Assembly: GCF_017751145.1 (NCBI RefSeq) | Contig: NZ_CP046640.1 | Span: forward strand, 2,956,137 to 3,020,136 | Direction of reading: 5' to 3' | DNA: 64,000 nt | Origin: Iocasia fonsfrigidae | GTDB taxonomy: Bacteria > Bacillota > Halanaerobiia > Halanaerobiales > DTU029 | Part shown: positions 56,369-64,000 of the stretch, in pieces | How the letters are laid out: every line of letters begins with the position of its first letter | How positions within the stretch are numbered: the stretch's first letter is position 1 | The notes under the pieces: generated by a model | The model's database searches: none | Seen by the model: the letters and a program-made list of their open reading frames with translations, nothing else | What the model was told of the DNA's origin: nothing | Program-made: the position numbers and the translations under genes

Positions 56369-57590
56369 ATGTTTTAATTTCTTTAATTGGTATAATTTTA
56401 AAATTAATACTATATTCATTGTTCAATTTATCACTTATTTCCTTTTTAATATCATTAAGAAAATCTGTACTAATCGATTCATCGGCATATAGATAGGCAT
56501 TTATTAATTTACCCTGAATTTCTATATCTTCTATTCGATAGCTCCAATCCATCACAAGCCTTTCTTTTATTACTGACTTTATTATATCTTTTGGTTTTTC
56601 AATATAAAATTGATGTACAGTAAGTATACCTAATGGTACAGAAAGCAAAATTACTGAAATAACAAAGAATACCATACTCTTCTTGACAATCTTCTGGGCT
56701 TTAACTTCATACCACATCTGAGGTCTCACCCCTTTAAAATAAAAAACTATCAGGGTAGCCAGTAATAAAGAAAGATAGTTACCAGCCAGTAATAGTGAAG
56801 CACCAATAATCATAGTAGTATAACCAAAAGAAAGACCAATGCCTATTGTACTCATCACTGGTAACAGGGCAGCTGCCACCATTACACCGACCAGACCAGA
56901 CCCTGGCTGCCCCCGCTTAACAAGGGAATAAGCACCTGCTGCACCTGCTGCCATAGCTATAAATAAATCAGCCAGTGTTGGATACATCCTGATTCTCAAT
57001 GAACTTGTAATATCAACATTTGGTATAAAAAGCCCAAAGATTGCCCCTACTACCACTGCCAATACAACTGCCAGTATTTCAGCAGCAATACCTTTTCTGA
57101 TTAACTTATTATCTCCTAAAACAATCCCAATCGTAATACCCAGTATTGGCCCCAATACTGGAGCAATAACCATTCCCCCAACAATAACAGCTACATTATC
57201 CAGTATTAAACCAAGACTGGTAATAATTGAAGAAAATATAACCAGGAAAACATATTCACTATTAATACCTGACTTTTCCTGGGCAAAGGTTATTAATGAC
57301 TCCCGGCTGGCATGGAAATTTGCTTTCCTAACCTTTTTCCTGTCTCTAGGAATTACAGTATCAGGTGTAAAGATTATTAAACTTCTTTCCTTATCCCCTT
57401 TAAAGTCAAATCTGCTCATCAAATTATCCAGGAGTATATCAGCATCACCATAGAGCAGATTTATAATTAAAAGATCACCAGTTTCTGATTTTATTAACTT
57501 ATAATCTTGTATATCCACACCAAGAGTATTGAGGAACTTAACAGCCTCCTTACCCTCCCCCGGTCGAAAAACCGCATGAACAATCTGCAT
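56367..57590 (-). CDS. DUF389 integral membrane protein
   Basis: 407 residues from the ATG at 57590 (MQIVHAVFRPGEGKEAVKF), preceded by GGGGGG; the upstream TTG at 57626 lacks a site. The N-terminal 110 residues are a soluble alpha/beta domain; about six membrane helices follow (SSIITSLGLILDNVAVIVGG, MVIAPVLGPILGITIGIVLG, AAGAAGAYSLVKRGQPGSGL), and a soluble C-terminal tail. The family (TIGR00341-type) is widespread and of unknown function. It is monocistronic. Confidence 0.88.
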   Translation of the reverse strand: MQIVHAVFRPGEGKEAVKFLNTLGVDIQDYKLIKSETGDLLIINLLYGDADILLDNLMSRFDFKGDKERSLIIFTPDTVIPRDRKKVRKANFHASRESLITFAQEKSGINSEYVFLVIFSSIITSLGLILDNVAVIVGGMVIAPVLGPILGITIGIVLGDNKLIRKGIAAEILAVVLAVVVGAIFGLFIPNVDITSSLRIRMYPTLADLFIAMAAGAAGAYSLVKRGQPGSGLVGVMVAAALLPVMSTIGIGLSFGYTTMIIGASLLLAGNYLSLLLATLIVFYFKGVRPQMWYEVKAQKIVKKSMVFFVISVILLSVPLGILTVHQFYIEKPKDIIKSVIKERLVMDWSYRIEDIEIQGKLINAYLYADESISTDFLNDIKKEISDKLNNEYSINFKIIPIKEIKT

Positions 57591-57596
57591 AAAAAT

Positions 57597-57634
57597 CCCC
57601 CCTTTGTAGCTACTAGTTTTCAACAAAGAAGGGG
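57597..57634 (-). promoter_or_regulatory. Leader hairpin that would mask the DUF389 ribosome site
   Basis: On the minus strand CCCC-TT-CTTTG pairs with CAAAG-GGGG, nine base pairs with a two-base bulge, and the 3' arm contains the GGGGGG ribosome site seven bases before the ATG. The structure could set a low or conditional translation rate. Confidence 0.35.
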
Positions 57635-57667
57635 TTTTTATGCTTTAGTACGTTAAACCTATTAGGA

Positions 57668-57815
57668 AAGTTTTTTCAGTATTTCAATTTTATTTCTCCT
57701 TCAGATTGATTAAAGCGCTTAGTCATTTTTCTAGCATAACTTCTCTCCTTCACCAGTTGTTCATCAGAGGTGTTATAAAAAGTTCTCCTGCTAACATTTT
57801 TTCCTTTTCTGTCAT
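57668..57815 (-). pseudogene. Remnant of a second maltose-type O-acetyltransferase gene (N-terminal fragment)
   Basis: The minus strand reads [11 protein letters not shown], then after a one- or two-base indel FYNTSDEQLVKERSYARKMT and KRFNQSEGEIKLKY, then a stop at 57676. This matches the first 50 residues of the intact gene at 62096-62638 ([20 protein letters not shown]), and DNA similarity runs on to about 57668. Everything beyond is missing. It is a duplicated and decayed 5' end. Confidence 0.75.
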
Positions 57816-57831
57816 GTTTTTCACTCCCCAT

Positions 57832-58473
57832 TTACTTTTTACCAATATAATAAAAACCATTTGACTTATTTCCATTCATTGTATTATAAGTTATTTCTTC
57901 AAATACAATTTTTTCAAATGATCTAGTCAATAATTTAATCCACTCTATACTGTGATGTCTAAATACTCCCCCCTCTGATAACTCAAATACCCCAAATTGC
58001 TTATATTTATCACTAAAATAATTGTATCTCTTTAAATTCCGTTCATCATTATTAAGTAAAAAATCATTAATATAAATAATACCACCTGGTTTTAAAACCC
58101 TTTTAATTTCCCTAATTAATCTTTCCTGTTCCTCATCCTTGATAATACAGGTCAATACCGCAAAAACAATTACAGCATCAAAGAAATTATCTTCAAAATC
58201 AAATTTTTCCTTAGTCTTTAGTGTTAAATTTACAAAAGGATAATCTTTTGCTGCCCTTTCTAGCATGTTTTTAGATATATCAGTTCCATATAAATTTTGA
58301 TAACCGTTAAGGTACAGCTCATGTAATGTCCTTCCATAACCACAGCCAAAATCCAATACCTTAGCCTCTTTCTCAACATACTTTCTGAATACATTAAGCT
58401 GAAAGGGTGTTGTGAATTCCTTATTATAGGCTACTTCATCCCAATACTTTCGACAATCAAAGTCTTTAGTCAT
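57832..58473 (-). CDS. Class I SAM-dependent methyltransferase
   Basis: 213 residues from the ATG at 58473, which has AAGGAG seven bases upstream; the frame could run to 58503. SAM-binding motif I is KVLDFGCGYGRTLHEL, motif II region YGTDISKNMLERA, and post-motif FDAVIVFAVLTCI and RVLKPGGIIYINDFL. It resembles small-molecule or drug methyltransferases of the Methyltransf_11/25 type. It is the last gene of the MFS - MerR - methyltransferase unit, so a role in resistance to the compound sensed by the MerR protein is possible. Confidence 0.88.
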   Translation of the reverse strand: MTKDFDCRKYWDEVAYNKEFTTPFQLNVFRKYVEKEAKVLDFGCGYGRTLHELYLNGYQNLYGTDISKNMLERAAKDYPFVNLTLKTKEKFDFEDNFFDAVIVFAVLTCIIKDEEQERLIREIKRVLKPGGIIYINDFLLNNDERNLKRYNYFSDKYKQFGVFELSEGGVFRHHSIEWIKLLTRSFEKIVFEEITYNTMNGNKSNGFYYIGKK

Positions 58474-58527
58474 TATTACACTCCTTCTATAAATTTTTAT
58501 CATATTTTATTCCAATTTTACTTATAG

Positions 58528-59046
58528 TTATTTATTATAATATCCCCTAATTTTATCTATTTCACCTTTAGTTAGCCCTAAATACTCAAGAAATGATTGG
58601 TGTTCTTCTGGGTAGTCCAGTTCAAGCTTTCTATGTAAATTATCAGCTAATTCATCTGATATAGAAACATCTTTTAACATTTTTATCCATTTTTTCTTTC
58701 TTTTAAAACCAAGCCTTTTCAAAAGTCCATTATCCTCTATTAGTTTAATAATCATAAGTTGCTGACAGCGTATTTTTCTTATATCCCTATTTAATTTCTC
58801 TACGTGCTGTCGTAATACTTCTGTACCTTTATTATCACAGTTTATTATCTTATTAATGTCTTTAAGAGGCAAACCTGCTTCTCGATAAGATACTATTTTG
58901 GCTAACCTTTCATATTTTTCCTCTGAATAAAGTCGGTAATTAGATTTTGATCTTTTGCTTGGCTTTAATACATCAATAGAATCATAATATAATAGAGTAC
59001 TTCTAGAGATATTAAATCTTTTAGCCAGTTGACCAATAGTATACAT
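58528..59046 (-). CDS. MerR-family transcriptional regulator
   Basis: 172 residues. N-terminal winged helix TIGQLAKRFNISRSTLLYYD and SNYRLYSEEKYERLAKIVSY, then the dimerisation coiled coil. The C-terminal effector domain (WIKMLKDVSISDELADNLHR) is short and lacks the metal-binding cysteines of metal-sensing MerR proteins, so it probably senses an organic compound. Encoded 11 bases after the MFS gene; the promoter in front of that gene has a classic MerR geometry. Confidence 0.9.
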   Translation of the reverse strand: MYTIGQLAKRFNISRSTLLYYDSIDVLKPSKRSKSNYRLYSEEKYERLAKIVSYREAGLPLKDINKIINCDNKGTEVLRQHVEKLNRDIRKIRCQQLMIIKLIEDNGLLKRLGFKRKKKWIKMLKDVSISDELADNLHRKLELDYPEEHQSFLEYLGLTKGEIDKIRGYYNK

Positions 59047-59057
59047 AAAATCACTTC

Positions 59058-60266
59058 CTAATAGTTTTCTTCATAATTTAATTTAGATTTAAAATATAAA
59101 ACAAAAGATAATATAATTAAACCATTAAGAACTATAACATAAGCTGGAACAGTATATTCCATTAAAACTCCATAAATTAATATCCCAGCTGGCAGAGATA
59201 AATTTGCAATAGAATTAGCAGTACTAAATACTCTTCCCCTTAAATCAGTTGGAACATTTAATTGCAATATTGTTCTCCAGTTAACTGATATTTTAGAAAT
59301 ACTCCCACCTACAATTATCAAGAAAAAAAGATATGGTAAAATAGATTTACACATACCCATATAAATAACTCCCAGGCTTAAAAAAGATAATCCAAGCAAA
59401 ATAAAAGAATTTAAAATTATATCACTTTTACTTCCTTTATTAAATTTTAACGACAATTTTAGTATCGAACCAAGAATTAAACCTAAACCTAAAGCCATCT
59501 CTAAAAAACCTAAATTAATAATTCCATTTCCATTTATATCATCAGCCAAAAAAGGCATTACAACCATTAAACTTCCTACAAATAAATGAATGCTGCTAAT
59601 AACCTTCATTATAAAAATTAGTCTGAGATCTTTTCTAATAAAAGAAAAACCTTTTTTGATTTCATCTAATAAAATATTCTTCTTCAAAGATACTTCTGCA
59701 TTATACCTTATAAAATACTCAACAATACCTGAAAAAATGAATGAAAAACTATTAAATAATAAGACTGGGAAAAAACCAAACCAGCTTACTAAACCACTAC
59801 CAAATAAAGGCCCTATTACAGTTGTTAATCCATAAATTAATTGACTTAATGAGTTTGCATCAATAACTTTGTCTTTTTTAACAACACATGGAATTATTGA
59901 CATAACTGAAGGATTAAATAAAGCTGAAAGTACAGAAATTGCAATGTTTACGATTAAAATAAAACATACAGATAAAATATTATAATAGAAAAAACAACTA
60001 ACAAGCAATATAATTAAACCCCTTATTATATCAGTCACAACCATTATCACTTTGACATTTTTCAAATCAATAAAAGCCCCAGAAAACAAACCAATTATAG
60101 CCTCAGGTAGTAATGAACACATTAAAGAAATACCCATTATAACAGGTGAATTAGTCTTTTTTAATAACCACCATGCAAGTGCAATACTATATAAACGGTC
60201 CCCTAATTGTGATACAATTTGCCCTGTCCACACTAAAAAGAAATCTTTATTTATAAAAACCTTCAT
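59058..60266 (-). CDS. MFS efflux transporter
   Basis: 402 residues with about 12 membrane helices. Begins FINKDFFLVWTGQIVSQLGD; motif A region GLFSGAFIDLKNVKVIMVVT; the central loop between helices 6 and 7 is EVSLKKNILLDEIKKGFSFI. It belongs to the drug/enterobactin exporter-like group of MFS permeases (MFS_3/YfiS style). First gene of the MerR-controlled unit; substrate unknown, probably an antibiotic or toxic metabolite. Confidence 0.9.
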   Translation of the reverse strand: MKVFINKDFFLVWTGQIVSQLGDRLYSIALAWWLLKKTNSPVIMGISLMCSLLPEAIIGLFSGAFIDLKNVKVIMVVTDIIRGLIILLVSCFFYYNILSVCFILIVNIAISVLSALFNPSVMSIIPCVVKKDKVIDANSLSQLIYGLTTVIGPLFGSGLVSWFGFFPVLLFNSFSFIFSGIVEYFIRYNAEVSLKKNILLDEIKKGFSFIRKDLRLIFIMKVISSIHLFVGSLMVVMPFLADDINGNGIINLGFLEMALGLGLILGSILKLSLKFNKGSKSDIILNSFILLGLSFLSLGVIYMGMCKSILPYLFFLIIVGGSISKISVNWRTILQLNVPTDLRGRVFSTANSIANLSLPAGILIYGVLMEYTVPAYVIVLNGLIILSFVLYFKSKLNYEENY

Positions 60267-60301
60267 CTTTTTATCCCACCTACCTCCCTATATTACTTTA
60301 T

Positions 60302-60332
60302 AATATAAACTATAAAGCTATAGACAGGTCAA
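60302..60332 (-). promoter_or_regulatory. MerR-type promoter with 19-bp spacer and operator dyad
   Basis: Minus-strand TTGACC (60327-60332), 19-bp spacer, TATATT (60302-60307). The spacer contains the dyad CTATA-GCTT-TATAG (60310-60323). A 19-bp spacer with a centred dyad is the hallmark of promoters that MerR proteins activate by DNA distortion. Confidence 0.85.
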
Positions 60333-60344
60333 GATAATTTATAG

Positions 60345-60592
60345 TATTTGAATAATAAGCTAGAGAAGAAATTTCTATCTTTTGACTACTGCAATAATCA
60401 TTTATATATGGAACCTTATTATCAGTGAGATTATCTACATCAATATGACTTACCCCTATATAAAACAACGCTCAGCCTTGCCCTGAGACCAACTAGCAAC
60501 TTCAATACATTGATATCCCATATCACTTGCAATATCAACTAATTTTCCAAAACTATAATTATCAAAATTGAACTTGCAAAACCTAATTTTAC
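60345..60592 (-). pseudogene. Remnant of a sugar-phosphate isomerase/epimerase gene
   Basis: The minus strand reads VKLGFA, then in a second frame FNFDNYSFGKLVDIASDMGY, QCIEVASWSQGKAER, then in a third frame GVSHIDVDNLTDNKVPYIND, YCSSQKIEISSLAYYS. This is the N-terminal third of a xylose-isomerase-like TIM barrel with at least two frameshifts and no C-terminal part. It directly follows the oxidoreductase remnant, as the two genes do in sugar or inositol catabolic operons. Confidence 0.75.
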
Positions 60593-60606
60593 CCTACTCT
60601 ACCTCC

Positions 60607-60759
60607 TTAATCTTGTTTGATAACAATAGAACGTCCACTTTTATATGACTCAATACTAGCAAAAATCACCCTTATTGTTTTTAATGTCTCTACACCATAA
60701 ATATCAGACTTTTTCTTTTCCTTAAGACATTCAATGAAGTAATCAACAACAAATAACAT
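60607..60759 (-). pseudogene. C-terminal fragment of a Gfo/Idh/MocA oxidoreductase
   Basis: The minus strand encodes MLFVVDYFIECLKEKKKSDI, YGVETLKTIRVIFASIESYK, SGRSIVIKQD and stops. This is the characteristic last helix and strand of Gfo/Idh/MocA dehydrogenases; the NAD-binding domain is absent. Together with the isomerase remnant it fills the gap between the MFS promoter and the AAC(3)-like gene. Confidence 0.75.
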
Positions 60760-60770
60760 TAATGATAAAT

Positions 60771-61550
60771 TTACTTGTACCAGTTTGGGGGAATAGGTCT
60801 ATTATCTGCAAATAAATCAATATCATAATTTAAAAACTTAGTAGTAATATCACCCATCCCTACAGTGTCACACAAATAACACCTCGCATCTCCAATCAAA
60901 CCTTTAACTGCTATACCTTTATACAATAAAACATCACGTAGTTTATCATAATTTCTAGATACATCCCCATAAGTACTTTGATGACCATATAAATCCACGT
61001 GATAATCATTGCCATATGGATTTATTATTTTAATCCTCTTAGACTTATTAGCAAGTCTATTGGGGACACAGCACCATTCCTCAACACTATGAATAAAGGT
61101 ATTAGTTTTTAGACTACAACCCAAGAATAAAATCTGCGCTTTTCTATCATATAAGCGTCCCCAGCAACCCCCTCGCGGACATGGCGTATTAAATCTCTCT
61201 TCACCTTGTATATATTCCAAAGCATCTTTACCCCTGGCTGCAATAGAATGAGTTGGATGTAATGACCTTACAACACCAGTTTTCTTCATGAATATATTAG
61301 AGAGAATTCCAACACATGAAGGTTCTGTTAATGGATCATAAATATCATTTACTAGATTATCTTTACCCCATGAATGGGTTGGAAATATCAACAATCCCTG
61401 CTTCATATATTCTACAAAGGCATCAATAACTGTTTCAGCACCACCATCAACATCTCCAATTGATTTCATTGAAGAATGTACTAATAATGTCCCTTTGGAG
61501 TTAATACCCAATAACGAAAAATAATTAATTATATCAGCTTTTGTATACAT
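60771..61550 (-). CDS. AAC(3)-family N-acetyltransferase (YokD-like)
   Basis: Acetyl-CoA dependent aminoglycoside 3-N-acetyltransferase family; 259 residues from the ATG at 61550 (MYTKADIINYFSLLG), which has GGAGGG upstream, while the frame extends to 61610. Motifs: GTLLVHSSMKSIGDVDGGAE, HSWGKDNLVNDIYDP, SLHPTHSIAARGKDALEYI, CPRGGCWGRLYDRKAQILFL and HSVEEWCCVP. Family members such as YokD and BA2930 may acetylate other amines, so antibiotic resistance cannot be assumed. It is flanked by gene remnants, a sign of an insertion into older DNA. Confidence 0.9.
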   Translation of the reverse strand: MYTKADIINYFSLLGINSKGTLLVHSSMKSIGDVDGGAETVIDAFVEYMKQGLLIFPTHSWGKDNLVNDIYDPLTEPSCVGILSNIFMKKTGVVRSLHPTHSIAARGKDALEYIQGEERFNTPCPRGGCWGRLYDRKAQILFLGCSLKTNTFIHSVEEWCCVPNRLANKSKRIKIINPYGNDYHVDLYGHQSTYGDVSRNYDKLRDVLLYKGIAVKGLIGDARCYLCDTVGMGDITTKFLNYDIDLFADNRPIPPNWYK

Positions 61551-61682
61551 AAATCCCTCCACTTTCTTGTTCAAAAAAACTAACAAAATTAAGCAGCCAA
61601 TGAAATACAATTAATTATCATGTAACTGTTAATTATAGTTTATAAATTGCATTCCATTATCCTGATTCCATGGCAAACTAAC

Positions 61683-62081
61683 TTAATTTGAACTTAATGC
61701 CTCTTCAATTGCTTTAAGTATTACTTTACTACTTGAAGTTGCACCAGTAATTACATCAACTCCTAAAGTTTGCTCTTCTATTACTTTTGGGATAATTACT
61801 TCAGCTGCTTCACCCCTGCCATTTTTATGCTTTAGTAATTCAATATCTACTATCTTATTATCTTTAACTATTACTTTAACCTCAGCAGCAACCCATTTCA
61901 CCTCATAACTACCCTGGTATACACCATCTGCTATTTGGGATAAGTCGATCTGTGATATAGTAATATCATTCACTTGTTCTTGATATGTTTTTAAATCATT
62001 ATAATAAGCTACACCCTTAATCCCTAAAATTATAATAATCAATCCTAAAATAAGTAAAATCACTTTTTTCTTACTTAACAT
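61683..62081 (-). CDS. Membrane-anchored FMN-binding-domain protein
   Basis: 132 residues from the ATG at 62081, best spaced from AGGGTG; ATG and GTG codons two and three codons upstream are alternatives. One N-terminal helix (VILLILGLIIIILGIKGVAY) is followed by an FMN-binding domain: DGVYQGSYEVKWVAAEVKVI and DVITGATSSSKVILKAIEEA, where the Thr of TGAT(S) can carry covalent FMN. Similar to the NqrC/RnfG domain but free-standing. Probably part of an extracytoplasmic electron transfer chain. Confidence 0.88.
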   Translation of the reverse strand: MLSKKKVILLILGLIIIILGIKGVAYYNDLKTYQEQVNDITISQIDLSQIADGVYQGSYEVKWVAAEVKVIVKDNKIVDIELLKHKNGRGEAAEVIIPKVIEEQTLGVDVITGATSSSKVILKAIEEALSSN

Positions 62082-62095
62082 TTTCATCACCCTAT

Positions 62096-62638
62096 TTATA
62101 GTTTTTTTATTATCTTAGCAGGATTTCCCCCCACAACTACATTATCAGGCACATCTTTCACCACAACAGCCCCTGATGCCACTACCACATTATTACCTAC
62201 GTTTACCCCTGGATTTATGACTGCACTCCCACCAATCCAGACATTATCTCCAATCTTTACTGGTTTAGCATATTCTAAACCTGAAACTCTAAGTTCCGCA
62301 TCCAAAGGATGTGTAGCGGTGAAAATACATACCTTTGGCCCTAGCATACAATTTTTGCCTATAACAACCTTACAAACATCCAGTATAGTACAATCATAAT
62401 TTGCATAAAAATTATCTCCTAAATAGATATTACTGCCATAATCACAGCGAAAATTAGGTTCAATGTAAATTCCTTCTCCTGTGCTACCAAAAAGCTTTTT
62501 AAGTATTTCAATTTTATTTTCTTTTTCAGATTCATTAAAGCATTTGGTCATTTTTCTAGCATACATCCTTTCACTTAACAGCTGTTCATCAGATGCATTA
62601 TAAAATTCCCCGGCCAACATTTTTTCCTTTTCTGTCAC
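62096..62638 (-). CDS. Maltose/galactoside-type O-acetyltransferase
   Basis: 180 residues from the GTG at 62638 ([20 protein letters not shown]), spaced eight bases from GAGGAG; the GTG at 62647 overlaps that site. The N-terminal Mac domain is followed by the left-handed hexapeptide beta-helix ([20 protein letters not shown] with the catalytic His, [40 protein letters not shown]). Family members acetylate glucose, maltose or galactosides. A truncated copy lies at 57668-57815. It is followed after 14 bases by the FMN-binding gene. Confidence 0.93.
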   Translation of the reverse strand: MTEKEKMLAGEFYNASDEQLLSERMYARKMTKCFNESEKENKIEILKKLFGSTGEGIYIEPNFRCDYGSNIYLGDNFYANYDCTILDVCKVVIGKNCMLGPKVCIFTATHPLDAELRVSGLEYAKPVKIGDNVWIGGSAVINPGVNVGNNVVVASGAVVVKDVPDNVVVGGNPAKIIKKL

Positions 62639-62847
62639 ATTTTCCACTCCTCATTTACCTTTTTTACAATCTGTCCACATCCAGACCCTATACATAAATT
62701 TGAAATCCTGCATCTTTTGTGTATAGAATATGGAAATTACATATACCAGCAGAAAGGAAATCAGTATTAGCATGGGCTAAATATATTTTTTCCTAACTAT
62801 CATAATCACTCCATAGTATAATAAAACCTGAGTAATACAAAGATTTT

Positions 62848-63297
62848 CTATTTCAAATCATTATTAACTATAATCTCTACTTTGCATTTTTTCCCTTTCC
62901 ATAATGTCTCTAATACCTTGAACTTAATATCTGAATTTATTCCCTTTACCATTCCTTCCATCGGATTAAGACAATATATATAGCAAGGCATCCCCGCCCC
63001 AAGTTTTTTACAAATATCACAAAGCTTACATTTTTCTGCTATAGCTAAAAAACCATCTTCTGTTTTATTAATATCCCAAACTGCACAGTTAAACACCTCA
63101 GAACACCATGTAAAAACCTCTTCGGGATACTTGATACCAAAATTCTCTACTAAACCCTTTCCTGAAACAAAACTCTTTTCCTTTTTCTCCTTTACAATCT
63201 CATTTAAAATACCTTCTTTATTATAATAAAATACTGATTCTGCCAATACATTTGTATAAATACTTTGTAATACACTAAGTTTTACTTCTGTATTCAT
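62848..63297 (-). CDS. L-2-amino-thiazoline-4-carboxylate hydrolase-like protein
   Basis: 149 residues. The Cys-rich block EKCKLCDICKKLGAGMPCYI, followed by YCLNPMEGMVKGINSDIKFK, is the mark of the ATC hydrolase family (PF14196-type), which includes enzymes that open a thiazoline ring to give S-carbamoyl-cysteine. Most members in Firmicutes are uncharacterised and may bind metal or an Fe-S cluster. It starts at ATG after GGGAG. It stands alone; no partner is evident. Confidence 0.75.
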   Translation of the reverse strand: MNTEVKLSVLQSIYTNVLAESVFYYNKEGILNEIVKEKKEKSFVSGKGLVENFGIKYPEEVFTWCSEVFNCAVWDINKTEDGFLAIAEKCKLCDICKKLGAGMPCYIYCLNPMEGMVKGINSDIKFKVLETLWKGKKCKVEIIVNNDLK

Positions 63298-63530
63298 TAA
63301 AATCGTCTCCCTTCTAAGTAAAATTAAGCACTAATCCCCCCAACAGAGACCAACCTCATTCATAGTACTAACTTTCCTTATAATCTTCTTATATTATTTT
63401 AATAAATCTTTTATCACTAATCTATGTTAATTTTTTAAAAAAAGTAATCAAGTATAAAATCTTGAATCAATTTGACAGTTAATTAAGTTTTTTTATGATT
63501 AAGGCACTAAGAGCTTCTATTAGTATCTAA

Positions 63531-64000
63531 TTACCATAATTTAATAATTAATCTATACTTAACTTTCTCAGCATAATCTATATAACCATCTAAGTCTCTT
63601 TGTAACATATCATCTTCCAATTTAGTTCTAATTACCACAAAAATCACAGCCAAAATTCCTGGTATAAATGTATAAACATAACCAATAATTACCGGCTGAA
63701 CAAATGATGTTAAAATCATACCTAAATTACCAGGATGTCTTATATATTTATATGGTCCCTTTTCTATTATCGCCTGATTCCTATCAGTTTGTATACGAAC
63801 TGTTCCCTCAAAATGTTTATTTATTACCATGGCCCAGGTAATTATAATTAAGGATACTAGATAGAGTAAAACACCCAAAAAAATATATTGAGCTGATAGT
63901 TGTAACCAGTCAAACCTAAAACCTAGGCCTGAAATAACAGGTATAATAAAAATATGGATTAAAGTATAAAACCCAAGTATTATTTTATCCCATTTTTTTG
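63531..64000 (-). CDS. Isoprenylcysteine carboxyl methyltransferase-like membrane protein (5' end cut by window edge)
   Basis: 156 codons are visible and the frame is open to the right edge, so the TTG at 63878 is only an internal codon. Visible: WDKIILGFYTLIHIFIIPVI, then QYIFLGVLLYLVSLIIITWA, then the catalytic domain HFEGTVRIQTDRNQ, GPYKYIRHPGNLGMIL (the RHPxY-like SAM-binding motif, here RHPGN) and KLEDDMLQRDLDGYIDYAEK. Four membrane helices. Bacterial ICMT-like proteins methylate unknown lipids or proteins. The 233-base gap to the next gene holds nothing I recognise. Confidence 0.82.
   Translation of the reverse strand, partial: KKWDKIILGFYTLIHIFIIPVISGLGFRFDWLQLSAQYIFLGVLLYLVSLIIITWAMVINKHFEGTVRIQTDRNQAIIEKGPYKYIRHPGNLGMILTSFVQPVIIGYVYTFIPGILAVIFVVIRTKLEDDMLQRDLDGYIDYAEKVKYRLIIKLW

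Overview
The window reads as chromosomal DNA of a low-GC, strictly anaerobic, fermentative Firmicute with an outer membrane, most likely of the order Halanaerobiales (inference). Support comes from AT-rich intergenic DNA with Bacillus-type ribosome binding sites and sigma-A promoters, two proteins built like outer-membrane beta-barrels (36666-37364, 45308-47830), sugar-binding proteins with plain signal peptides rather than lipoboxes, and an AdhE / [FeFe]-hydrogenase / Rex fermentation operon. Two CotF-like genes hint at a sporulating ancestry.

Layout. 1-1901: 3'-truncated ligA. 2097-24229: a glucuronoxylan-utilisation locus, all on the minus strand. It holds three ABC sugar importers without ATPases, a sensor kinase / AraC-type regulator pair, four cytoplasmic enzymes (GH8 exo-oligoxylanase, GH67 alpha-glucuronidase, SGNH acetylesterase, GH3 beta-xylosidase) and a LacI regulator. 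Copies of a CAAAACCGGTTTTG operator lie in front of lacI and of the two neighbouring binding-protein genes. 24340-29315: PcrA/UvrD helicase, a small membrane protein, two coat-like proteins and a patatin lipase. 29332-36297: a complete his operon, hisZ-G-D-B-H-A-F-IE, interrupted between hisF and hisIE by a 342-bp element with terminal inverted repeats. 36470-42821: tRNA-Pro(CGG), an outer-membrane protein, an endonuclease III-like protein with no ordinary start codon, an FAD protein, a PrsW-like protease and an AprAB-like pair. 43027-47830: a two-component system whose kinase gene is split by a frameshift, then an outer-membrane metalloprotease/barrel protein.

48026-56184 is the most striking unit. 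A single Rex-controlled operon encodes two small thioredoxin-like [2Fe-2S] proteins, a PAS-containing sensory-type [FeFe] hydrogenase, a SpoIIE/PP2C phosphatase, a second non-canonical [FeFe] hydrogenase, Rex itself and AdhE. A perfect Rex palindrome and a strong promoter lie in front of it. This looks like a circuit joining NADH/NAD+ sensing, H2 sensing, protein dephosphorylation and ethanol formation.

56367-64000 is an accessory, AT-rich region: a DUF389 membrane protein, a methyltransferase / MerR / MFS efflux operon with a textbook 19-bp-spacer MerR promoter, an AAC(3)-type acetyltransferase, an FMN-binding protein, a maltose-type O-acetyltransferase, an ATC-hydrolase-like protein and a partial isoprenylcysteine-methyltransferase-like protein. 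Decayed fragments of an acetyltransferase, a Gfo/Idh/MocA oxidoreductase and a sugar isomerase/epimerase lie between these genes and show recent turnover.

All calls come from reading the sequence. No database search was run, so family names are recognitions and gene symbols are given only where the family is unmistakable.
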